Source of the DNA: Croceibacterium_A sp965977975
Lineage (GTDB): Bacteria; Pseudomonadota; Alphaproteobacteria; Sphingomonadales; Sphingomonadaceae
Direction: 5' to 3'
Length of the DNA stretch: 16,892 bases
NCBI GenBank assembly: GCA_965977975.1
Contig: CBHCZH010000069.1
Span: 1 to 16,892, forward strand
Below the pieces are notes generated by a model. The model worked only from the letters and a program-made list of their open reading frames with translations. It was not told the DNA's origin and ran no database searches. Below, in pieces: positions 7,749 through 14,593 of this stretch. Numbering within the stretch: position 1 is the stretch's first letter; each line of letters opens with the position of its first letter. A program made the translations under genes and the position numbers.

Positions 7749-9200
7749 ATGCCTGACAGCCAGGACCGGCTGAAGATAAGCCGACGCACCGCGCTCGCCG
7801 GCGCGCTCGGCACCGCGGCGCTGGCGGCAGCCCGGCCTGCGCTGGCGCAAAGCGGCGCGCGAAAGCCGAACATTCTGTACATCATGGCGGACGATCTTGG
7901 GTACGCCGACCTCAGCTGCTACGGCCGGCGCGACTATCGGACGCCGGTACTCGACGCGTTGGCCGGTGAAGGCATGATGTTCACCCATGCCTACGCGAAC
8001 AGCGCCGTGTGCACGGCAACGCGCGTTGGGCTGATCACAGGCCGCTACCAGTACCGCCTGCCGGTTGGACTGCGTGAGCCGCTCGGCCTGGAAGATGTCG
8101 GCCTGCCCCCGGAGCATCCCACTATCGCCTCGCTGTTGCGGCTGGCCGGCTATCGCACGACGCTCGTGGGCAAATGGCACATGGGCCCGCTGCCCAGGTA
8201 CGGCCCGCTCAAGAGCGGTTACGACGAATTTTGGGGCCTATACGGCGGGGGGGTCGACTATTTCCGCCACGGCTTCGGCGGTGAGCCCGACCTGTGGGAT
8301 GGCGAAACCCCCGTCGAGGAGGCGGGCTACGTTACTGACCTCCTCGCCGAGCGCACCATGGAGACGCTCGACAAGCGCAAGGCGGACGGCAAGCCATTCT
8401 TCATCAGCCTGCACTTCACCGCGCCGCACTGGCCATGGGAAGCGAACGACGAGGAAGGACGGGCCGAAAGCGACCGGCTTGCCGACAATCCAGGGCCCGG
8501 TGCCGGCGGCATCCAGCACTATGACGGCGGAACGCTGGCCACTTACGCGAAGATGATGAAATCGATGGACGACAATATCGGTCGCGTCCTGGCGAAGCTC
8601 GCCGCGCTCGGGCTCGACCGCGACACGATCGTGGTCTTCACCAGCGACAACGGAGGCGAGCGGTTCAGCGATACCTGGCCGTTCACCGGCAAGAAGACCG
8701 AGCTGCTCGAAGGCGGCCTGCGCGTGCCGGCGATCGTGCGCTGGCCCGGCATCGCGAGGGCCGGCAGCCAAAGCACCGTTCCGATCGTCTCGATGGACTG
8801 GTTGCCGACCTTCGTCGCAGCGGGCGGCGGCTTGCAGGACCCGGCCTATCCGAGCGACGGAGTGGACATTCGGGCTGCGCTGACCGGCGGCACGCTACCC
8901 GAACGGTCGCTATTCTGGCGCTACGGTTACAGAGCCCAGCGGGCCCACCGGCGCGGCAACCACAAGTACCTCAAGATCAACGACAACGAATTTCTGTTCG
9001 ACGTCATCGCCGACCCGCTCGAGCGAGCCAACCTCAAGGACCGGCAGCCGGAGCGCTTCGCCGCGATGAGGGCGGCCTGGGAGCAATGGGACGAAGCGAT
9101 GCTGCACGATCCGAACGCCCCGAGCGCGGGCAGCTTGCCCGCCAACGTCGCCGACCGCTTCAATTCGCCGCCGCCCGTACCGCCGCCGGCGGCCGATTAG
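7749..9200 (+). CDS. Tat-exported sulfatase (arylsulfatase family, formylglycine type)
   Basis: A 483-residue sulfatase that hydrolyses a sulfate ester. The N-terminus carries a twin-arginine signal (SRRTALAG, Arg12-Arg13) and cleaves near PALA/QSG, so it works in the periplasm after folding in the cytoplasm. Metal ligands are seen in NILYIMADDLGYADLSCYG (Asp48, Asp49) and FTSDNGG (Asp300, Asn301). The active-site signature is Cys88-Thr-Ala-Thr-Arg, the C-x-A-x-R form that must be oxidised to formylglycine. GKWHMG (142-147), APHWPW (225-230) and TGKKTELLEGG complete the catalytic set. ATG 7749 follows GAGAGGGA. It is directly downstream of the TonB-dependent receptor gene. No formylglycine-generating enzyme is seen in the window; EgtB shares that fold but not that job. 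The ester substrate is unknown. The stop is 2 bp from that of the converging transporter gene. Confidence 0.95.
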   Translation: MPDSQDRLKISRRTALAGALGTAALAAARPALAQSGARKPNILYIMADDLGYADLSCYGRRDYRTPVLDALAGEGMMFTHAYANSAVCTATRVGLITGRYQYRLPVGLREPLGLEDVGLPPEHPTIASLLRLAGYRTTLVGKWHMGPLPRYGPLKSGYDEFWGLYGGGVDYFRHGFGGEPDLWDGETPVEEAGYVTDLLAERTMETLDKRKADGKPFFISLHFTAPHWPWEANDEEGRAESDRLADNPGPGAGGIQHYDGGTLATYAKMMKSMDDNIGRVLAKLAALGLDRDTIVVFTSDNGGERFSDTWPFTGKKTELLEGGLRVPAIVRWPGIARAGSQSTVPIVSMDWLPTFVAAGGGLQDPAYPSDGVDIRAALTGGTLPERSLFWRYGYRAQRAHRRGNHKYLKINDNEFLFDVIADPLERANLKDRQPERFAAMRAAWEQWDEAMLHDPNAPSAGSLPANVADRFNSPPPVPPPAAD

Positions 9201-9202
9201 CA

Positions 9203-10573
9203 TCAGGCCGGCTGGGCCCGCTGCATCCGGCCGCCGATCACCCCGCGGTTTACGATGCCGAGGGTGAAAATCAGCGCCGCGACCACCAGCGCGGGAACCG
9301 CGGTCGCCAGCATGATCGTCTGCAGCGGCAGCGCCGCAGCCAGCGCGACCCCGCCCAGGTACGGGAACACGATCCCGCCGATCCGGCCGACCCCGCCCGC
9401 CCAGCCGAGGCCGCTGGAACGCATTTCGGGTGGATAGCTCAGCGTGGTCAGGTTGTTGATTCCGGTCTGCCCGCCGACCTGGCAGAAGTTCCACACCACC
9501 AGCGCGGTGACGAACGCGACCGCCGCCTGCGGCGAGACGTAGCCAAGCGAGAGAATGGCCGCCGCATCGACGATGAAATAGCCGGCGATGAGCCAGTAAG
9601 GGTTCACCCGGTCCATCAGCCAGCCCATCACCAGCGTGCCCGAGGCGCCGCCGAAGTAACCGATGATCATGTAGAACGCGAACGTCTCGAGCGGCAGCTT
9701 CGCGAACTCATACATGAAGGTCGCCAGATAGTTGGCGAGCAGCGCGATGTTGCCGAGCGCGAAGAAGCAGGCGGCGAACAACAGGATCGTCTGGATCAGG
9801 TAACGCGATCCGAACATCGCCAGCGGGCCGAAACGCGACACCTCCTCCTGGTCGCCCAAGTGGAACACGGCCCCCATCGGCACCTGCGCGGCCGGATCGA
9901 GCCGGCCGATGGCCCTGGCGACGCGCGGGTCGGCCGGGTTGCGGTTGACGCGGAAGGCCAGGCTCTCCGGAACGAACGCCAGCAGCAGCAGCGCCGCCAT
10001 CGGCACCAGGCCGCCGGCGATGAAGAAGCCTTCCCAGCCGATCTCCGCCAGCCACCATGCGGTCATTGCCCCGCTGGCCAGGTTGCCGCCGGAAAAGCAC
10101 ACCAGCGCGATCGACAGGAACAGGGCGCGCCGTCGCTTCGGCGTGCTTTCGGCCAGAAGGGCGAGGGCGATCGGCAGCATCGCCGAATAGAAGATGCCGG
10201 AAACGCCGCGCAGCCAGGCGAGCATGTCGAAGCTGGTCGAGTAAGCGGCCCACAGCGAGAGCGAGCCGAACACCAGCAGGCACAGCATCAGCACCGGCTT
10301 GCGGCCGATCCGATCGGCGAGCGGCGGCATCAGGATCGCGCCGATCGCCATGCCGATCTGCTGACGGTCGACGACCGGCCTCATATCGACCGACTGGCCC
10401 CCGAGCCCATCGGCGATCGCGGGCAGGATCTTGCCGAGGAAGTACATGTCGAAGCCGTCGATGAACAGCACCAGCGAGACGATGACCAGGGTCGCCAGCT
10501 CGCGCCAGCCGATCGGCCGCTCGTCGATGAAGGCGGCGACGTCGAAACGCCCGCCGGCGGCTGTGCTGGCCAT
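9203..10573 (-). CDS. MFS transporter, aromatic acid:H+ symporter (AAHS) type
   Basis: A 456-residue inner-membrane transporter with about 12 hydrophobic segments in two halves. Helix 1 carries Asp-Gly-Phe-Asp (residues 39-42, in VLFIDGFDMYFLGKILPAI), the hallmark of the aromatic acid:H+ symporters such as PcaK and BenK. The loop between helices 2 and 3 has PLADRIGRKPVL (residues 84-95), the general MFS motif A, and the second half repeats a variant (GWLMDRVNPYW). It should take up a small organic acid, with an aromatic acid the best guess by family. ATG 10573 follows GGAGAGGGG. It is convergent with the sulfatase gene and so is not in its operon, but the pairing fits import of a desulfated product. 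A sugar-acid substrate cannot be excluded. Confidence 0.88.
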   Translation of the reverse strand: MASTAAGGRFDVAAFIDERPIGWRELATLVIVSLVLFIDGFDMYFLGKILPAIADGLGGQSVDMRPVVDRQQIGMAIGAILMPPLADRIGRKPVLMLCLLVFGSLSLWAAYSTSFDMLAWLRGVSGIFYSAMLPIALALLAESTPKRRRALFLSIALVCFSGGNLASGAMTAWWLAEIGWEGFFIAGGLVPMAALLLLAFVPESLAFRVNRNPADPRVARAIGRLDPAAQVPMGAVFHLGDQEEVSRFGPLAMFGSRYLIQTILLFAACFFALGNIALLANYLATFMYEFAKLPLETFAFYMIIGYFGGASGTLVMGWLMDRVNPYWLIAGYFIVDAAAILSLGYVSPQAAVAFVTALVVWNFCQVGGQTGINNLTTLSYPPEMRSSGLGWAGGVGRIGGIVFPYLGGVALAAALPLQTIMLATAVPALVVAALIFTLGIVNRGVIGGRMQRAQPA

Positions 10574-10635
10574 TCGACCCCTCTCCGGTTGGAACTTTGT
10601 CCTTCAGCTGAGAGTGGCCGCGCGCAAGCCCTAGG

Positions 10636-11307
10636 TCAACGGACCTCGAGCGCGGGCTGGGGGTTGTTCGGGACCAGGATCATCGTCTCTCCCTCGAGCC
10701 GCACCGAAGCAAGCCGCGAAAGCAGGTTCATACCGATCACGTTGGTCGGCCCGAGGCCCGGAGCGATGATGGCGTCGAGTCCACGCGCCGCGACATTGCC
10801 GAAGCGCAGCTCGTCTATCGTCGTCAGATCCGCCGCGACTGGGCCATTCGCGGTCTGCATCCGCACCGGCAGCCCTCCCTCGCGCGGTTCGAGCCCCGCG
10901 GCGGCCGCGGTTTCCGTGGAAACCGCGGTCAGGGTGGCGCCGGTATCGACGAGGAAGTTGGCCGGATGCCCGTTGATCTCGGCGCGCAGCCAGTAATGGC
11001 CGTCGGGCGCGCGGCGGATACGCGTTTCGCTGCCCTCGACGACCTGCTCGGGCAAGCCGAGCTCCGGAATGGCCATCTCGAAGCGCGGATCCATGCGCGA
11101 AAGCTGCAGCACCACCACGACGAGGATGCCCATCAGCCCGAGCGTGCTGCTCAGGCGCAAGAGCCGCCCGAGCGCGGGCACGCGGCGGATCAGCATGGAG
11201 CCGATCACGCCAAGCATCATTGCGCCGACAGCCGCCAGCAGTAGGCCGGATCGCGGCAGCTCGGAAATGCTGTGCGCAAGCTGATCCCAGACAGGGGCGA
11301 AGTCCAT
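10636..11307 (-). CDS. Membrane-anchored retropepsin-like aspartic protease
   Basis: A 223-residue protein with two hydrophobic segments near the N-terminus (about 21-40 and 55-70), then a soluble domain. That domain carries the aspartyl protease signature FLVDTGATLTAVS, with catalytic Asp121 in Asp-Thr-Gly. It continues GPVAADLTTIDELRFGNVAARGLDAIIAPGL and NVIGMNLLSRL, the second conserved block of the family. Proteins of this kind (clan AA, TIGR02281-like) have one Asp-Thr-Gly per chain and are thought to dimerise like retroviral proteases. The domain probably faces the periplasm. The biological target is unknown. Start ATG 11307 lacks a Shine-Dalgarno but has TATATA 6 bases upstream, suggesting a leaderless message. 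It lies 43 bp after the DUF5996 gene and 62 bp before the transporter gene on the same strand. Confidence 0.85.
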   Translation of the reverse strand: MDFAPVWDQLAHSISELPRSGLLLAAVGAMMLGVIGSMLIRRVPALGRLLRLSSTLGLMGILVVVVLQLSRMDPRFEMAIPELGLPEQVVEGSETRIRRAPDGHYWLRAEINGHPANFLVDTGATLTAVSTETAAAAGLEPREGGLPVRMQTANGPVAADLTTIDELRFGNVAARGLDAIIAPGLGPTNVIGMNLLSRLASVRLEGETMILVPNNPQPALEVR

Positions 11308-11313
11308 GCAGGC

Positions 11314-11319
11314 TATATA
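11314..11319 (-). promoter_or_regulatory. Candidate -10 box for a leaderless protease transcript
   Basis: TATATA stands alone in GC-rich DNA in the short gap before the protease gene, 6 bases before its ATG. Transcription starting about 7 bases after a -10 box would begin at the A of the start codon, which would explain the missing ribosome site. No good -35 box is visible. Confidence 0.4.
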
Positions 11320-11350
11320 GGATGCGCCAGCTTGCTTGGCGATGAGCGGG

Positions 11351-12277
11351 TCATGCGGGCGGGCGCCCGAAACTGGGCGTTCGATCGATGATCAGTCCGG
11401 GCGGCCAGTCGAGGAGCGATGCCGCAACCTCGAAAGTCGAATCGAGGAATCGCTGCAGCTCGGCGTCGGGATCGGACGCCTCGCGAACTTTGGCGTAAGG
11501 CAGCAGGAACTCGCGCAAGTCAGGCTGCCAGAATGCCGCCTCGGGAACGACCGGCTGATCAGCCAGGGCGTCCGGCGTCGGATAGGCGTAAGCGTAGAAA
11601 GCCGCTTCCTCGAACCCGTTGCCGCCCGGCCAGAAGCCGGCGCTGATCACTTCGTGGCTGTACGCTTCGCGCGTGACCGCGTCGGGCAGTCCGGGAACGC
11701 CGCCCGGATGGACCGGCGCCGCACGGCCCGAAAAGCGGGTGACCGCAAGATCGAAGCTGCCCCAGAATAAATGGCTCGGCGAGGACTTGCCGCGATAGAG
11801 CGAGCGGAATGCGTTCAGGCCGCGATCGGCGCACAGGAATGCGCCATGCACCCGCGCGGCGGCATCGGCATTCCATTCGCGCCGCCGATCGTCTTCGGCG
11901 AACGGAATCGGGTCAGGGATCTCGTTCGGAGCGCCGTGCAGCGGAGCCGGCAGGCCGAGACTCACGATCAGATCGCCCAGTTCGCCATGCACCTCGGCGA
12001 TGGTCCTTCCGGCGACGGGCAGCTCCGCTTGCGATCCGCTGTCGCACTCGATCCTGATCGCCCCGTCGAGGAAGTCGAGCTCCACCGCAAATTGCCGCTG
12101 CCCCGCCGGCAGGCTGCGGGTCATTGCGCCGCGCGGCGTCATCCGCAGCGCCAGATGCCAGCCGTGGTTGATCCAAGGATGGAGACGCAGCGGCAGCTTG
12201 CCGATCAGTTGCAGCAGCAGGTGCAGCGTCTCGATCGTCTCCTTGTCGGCGGAGTAATCGAGGCGAGGCCAGCTCAT
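11351..12277 (-). CDS. DUF5996 family protein, coupled to egtD
   Basis: A 308-residue soluble protein that I recognise as the uncharacterised DUF5996 family. The family-like blocks are SWPRLDY at the start, ETLHLLLQLIGKLPLRL (16-32), PWINHGWHLALRMTPRG (34-50), HLFWGSFDLAVTRFSGR (169-185) and SHEVISAGFWPGG (207-219). Repeated His, Trp and Asp in these blocks (H38, H41, H169, H208) could form a binding or metal site, but this is speculation. There is no signal peptide or membrane segment, so it is probably cytoplasmic. Its ATG overlaps the egtD stop in an ATGA arrangement, implying translational coupling with ergothioneine genes. Possible roles are a partner in ergothioneine chemistry, use or protection, or a passenger. 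No function should be assigned yet. Confidence 0.85.
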   Translation of the reverse strand: MSWPRLDYSADKETIETLHLLLQLIGKLPLRLHPWINHGWHLALRMTPRGAMTRSLPAGQRQFAVELDFLDGAIRIECDSGSQAELPVAGRTIAEVHGELGDLIVSLGLPAPLHGAPNEIPDPIPFAEDDRRREWNADAAARVHGAFLCADRGLNAFRSLYRGKSSPSHLFWGSFDLAVTRFSGRAAPVHPGGVPGLPDAVTREAYSHEVISAGFWPGGNGFEEAAFYAYAYPTPDALADQPVVPEAAFWQPDLREFLLPYAKVREASDPDAELQRFLDSTFEVAASLLDWPPGLIIDRTPSFGRPPA

Positions 12278-13260
12278 GGCGCGTTACGCGCCTTGGTCGC
12301 CTCGGCGAGAATCAGCGAGAAACGGCTTTCGGAATCGAGCCAGCGCTGAAGCGGAGTCCAGCCGCCCGCCAGCAGCAGCGTATACTGGCTGCGGCGGTCG
12401 AACTTGTGGCTGTTCTCGGTGTGGATCGTTTCTCCCTCGGCCATCGCGAAACGGCGGCCGGACACCTCGAACTCGATCGCCTCGGTCGCCTCGAGATGCA
12501 TTTCGATCCTGGCGTAGCAATCGTTCCAGCGCGCGACGTGGCGCAACCTGTCGAGCGGAATCGTGCCGCCGAGTTCCCGGTTGATGCGCCGTGCGAGGTT
12601 GAGATTGAAGGCGGCGGTCACGCCCTGCGCATCGTCGTAGGCGGCCTCGAGCACGGCGACGTCCTTGATCAGGTCCATCCCGATCAGCAGCAGCGAGTCC
12701 GGACCCAGCGTCTCGCGCATTGAGCGCAGCAGGTCGACCGCGGTCGGTGCAATCATGTTGCCGATGGTCGAGCCTGGGAAGAAGCCGAGGTGCGGCAGCT
12801 CCGCGACTTCTCTGGGCAGGCGCACCGGCTTAGTGAAGTCGGCTTCGACCGGATGGATCGGCAAGCCGGGGACCTTGCCGGCCAGGTCCGCCGCCGCAGC
12901 GCGCAGAAAATCGCCCGAGATGTCGAGCGGAACATAGGCCGCAGGCTCAATGCAGCCGAGCAGGAGCGGCGTCTTGACGGACGAGCCCGAACCGAACTCC
13001 ACCACTGCCCGCCCCGGAGCGATCAGGCGGCGGAAATCCTCGCAGCGCTCCGTCAGGATCTCGGTTTCGGCGCGGGTCGGGTAGTATTCGGGCAACCGGG
13101 TGATCGCTTCGAACAGTCGCGAGCCTTCGTCATCGTAGAACCAGCGCGAGGGGACCGCCTTCGGCTCTTGCGTCAGCCCGTCGAGCACTTCGGCCCTGAA
13201 CGCGGTGTTCACGCCCTCTTCGTCCAGTTCGACTAGCGCGAGGCCCGCATGCGTCGTCAT
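12274..13260 (-). CDS. egtD: L-histidine N-alpha-methyltransferase (EgtD)
   Basis: A 328-residue SAM-dependent enzyme that trimethylates the alpha-amino group of histidine to hercynine, the first step of ergothioneine synthesis. It shows SRWFYDDEGSRLFEAITRLP and EYYPTRAE near the N-terminus, the SAM loop VVEFGSGSSVKT (87-98), FPGSTIGNM (161-169), RIEMHLEA (251-258) and IHTENSHKF (279-287). In mycobacterial EgtD, histidine is held by Tyr56, Asn166, Met252, Glu282 and Ser284. Here Tyr59/Tyr60, Asn168, Met254, Glu282 and Ser284 fit these, so activity is expected. ATG 13260 is chosen over the longer open frame because the family begins there and AAAGGA lies 7 bases upstream. Its ATG shares one base with the egtB stop (TAATG), and its own stop overlaps the next start. 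Confidence 0.95.
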   Translation of the reverse strand: MTTHAGLALVELDEEGVNTAFRAEVLDGLTQEPKAVPSRWFYDDEGSRLFEAITRLPEYYPTRAETEILTERCEDFRRLIAPGRAVVEFGSGSSVKTPLLLGCIEPAAYVPLDISGDFLRAAAADLAGKVPGLPIHPVEADFTKPVRLPREVAELPHLGFFPGSTIGNMIAPTAVDLLRSMRETLGPDSLLLIGMDLIKDVAVLEAAYDDAQGVTAAFNLNLARRINRELGGTIPLDRLRHVARWNDCYARIEMHLEATEAIEFEVSGRRFAMAEGETIHTENSHKFDRRSQYTLLLAGGWTPLQRWLDSESRFSLILAEATKARNAP

Positions 13261-14489
13261 TATAAGTCCTTTGCAAGCCTTAGGCCGGTGAATTGCCAGC
13301 GCTGCTGGGGGTAGAAGAAGTTGCGGTAACTGGCGCGCGAATGCCCGCGCACCGTGGCACAACTGGCGCCTTTGAGAACCCACTGCCCGGCCATGAACTT
13401 GCCATTGTACTCCCCCACTGCTCCCGCGGCGGGGACGAAACGCGGATAGGGCAAGTACGCCGAGCGCGTGAATTGCCAACAATCGCCGAACACGCTGACG
13501 CCGCCGGTCGGCAGCGGCGGACCGGCTACGTCGAGCTGGTTACCCTCGGCCGGATCCTGGGCTTGGCCGATCGCCTCCCACTCGAACTCGGTCGGCAACC
13601 GGACGCCTGCCCATGCCGCGAACGCGTCGGCCTCGTAGTACGAGACGTGGCACACAGGTGCCCAGGGATCGCGCACCTGCCAGCCGGCATGGGTGAAGTG
13701 CTCGCCTTCGTACCAATATTCGGGCGCGACGATCCCTTTGCGCCTGACCCAATCCCATCCGTCCGACAGCCAAAGCGAAGCCGTCCGATAGCCGCCGTCG
13801 GCGATGAACTGCTCCCACTCGCCGTTGCTGACCAGCCGCCCGGCCAGCGCAAACGGCTCCAGCAGAACGCGGTGCGATGGGCCTTCGTTGTCGAACGCGA
13901 AGCCGTCGCCCTGGTGGCCAATCAACGCGATTCCGCCAGGATGCTCATGCCAGTCAGGAGCTGACGGGCTCTCGCCCATGCCGGGCGTTGGCGCCTGCCA
14001 CATCGCCGGCCCCAGCGGATTTTGGAATAGCGCGTGCTTGATGTCGGTCAGCAGCAGCTCCTGGTGCTGCTGTTCGTGCGCGATACCCAGCTCGATCAGT
14101 CCCGCGTGCGCCGGATCGCCCAGCAGAGGCTGCATCGCCTCGTCGACATGCGCGCGCCAGCCGTGGATTTCGGCAAGCGCGGGTCGCGAAAGCATGCCGC
14201 GCCGCGGGCGCGGAATCCGCTCGCCCTCAGCCTCGTAATAGGAGTTGAACAGGAACGGCCATTGCTCGTCAAAGAGTCGGTAGCCGGGAACGCGATCTCG
14301 CAGCAGGAAGGTTTCGAAGAACCACGTCGTATGCGCGAGGTGCCACTTGGCCGGCGAGGCGTCGGGCATCGATTGCAGCGTGGCGTCGGCTTCGGACAGC
14401 GGCGCAACCAAAGCCTCGCTGAGCTGCCTCGTGGCGGCAAAGCGTTCGGCGAGCGTCGGCAAGGCCGCGATCCGCTGGGCTTCGGGCAA
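13260..14489 (-). CDS. egtB: Ergothioneine sulfoxide synthase (EgtB), probable TTG start
   Basis: A 409-residue nonheme-iron enzyme that joins hercynine to a sulfur donor with O2 to form the sulfoxide precursor of ergothioneine. The N-terminal DinB-like part has MPDASPAKWHLAHTTWFFET (41-60) and AHEQQHQE (137-144), giving the three-His iron site (His53 or His50, His138, His142). The C-terminal part has the formylglycine-enzyme-like fold (RLPTEFEWE, GDCWQFTRSAY, YRNFFYPQQRWQFTGLRLA). RIPRPRRGMLSRP (91-103) places Arg91 and Arg94 where the mycobacterial enzyme has Arg87 and Arg90 for gamma-glutamylcysteine. No ATG lies before the conserved domain. TTG 14489 with GGGAGG 5 bases upstream gives the normal family length. 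The open frame further upstream overlaps the GGDEF gene and is Arg-rich, not coding. TTG at 14540 is a weaker alternative. Confidence 0.93.
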   Translation of the reverse strand: MPEAQRIAALPTLAERFAATRQLSEALVAPLSEADATLQSMPDASPAKWHLAHTTWFFETFLLRDRVPGYRLFDEQWPFLFNSYYEAEGERIPRPRRGMLSRPALAEIHGWRAHVDEAMQPLLGDPAHAGLIELGIAHEQQHQELLLTDIKHALFQNPLGPAMWQAPTPGMGESPSAPDWHEHPGGIALIGHQGDGFAFDNEGPSHRVLLEPFALAGRLVSNGEWEQFIADGGYRTASLWLSDGWDWVRRKGIVAPEYWYEGEHFTHAGWQVRDPWAPVCHVSYYEADAFAAWAGVRLPTEFEWEAIGQAQDPAEGNQLDVAGPPLPTGGVSVFGDCWQFTRSAYLPYPRFVPAAGAVGEYNGKFMAGQWVLKGASCATVRGHSRASYRNFFYPQQRWQFTGLRLAKDL

Positions 14490-14593
14490 GCTGACCTCCC
14501 AAGCCTCGACCCGCGCGATCTTGCCGGATAAAGGCCACAAAGGAAAGTCCGTTGGGCCCGATTTGTTCCTGCCAATCTTTGGGGCACGACGCC
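14490..14593 (-). other. Gap between GGDEF gene and egtB
   Basis: This 104-bp gap holds the egtB ribosome site and a short GGGC/GCCC stem (14582-14594) that touches the GGDEF stop codon. No convincing -35/-10 pair and no T-tract is visible, so I cannot say whether egtB has its own promoter or depends on read-through from upstream. Confidence 0.4.
14495..14500 (-). promoter_or_regulatory. Ribosome binding site deciding the egtB TTG start
   Basis: GGGAGG on the minus strand is 5 bases before TTG 14489 and is the best ribosome site in the gap between the GGDEF gene and the conserved EgtB domain. It is the main reason for choosing the TTG. Confidence 0.55.

Noticed and set aside
8247..8253. Run of seven G in the sulfatase gene as a frameshift or phase-variation site
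   Set aside because: The reading frame is intact through it (YGGGVDYF), and a 7-base G run inside a Gly-rich turn is not unusual at this GC content.
9086..10996. 636-residue plus-strand open frame opposite the transporter and protease
   Set aside because: The composition is dominated by Arg, Gln, His and Asp, as expected for the antisense of hydrophobic coding DNA; the MFS gene on the minus strand is clear.
13260..14489. Reading EgtB as the maturase of the nearby sulfatase
   Set aside because: The C-terminal fold is shared, but the DinB-type three-His iron site, the RPRRGMLSRP segment and the coupling to egtD define an ergothioneine synthase.
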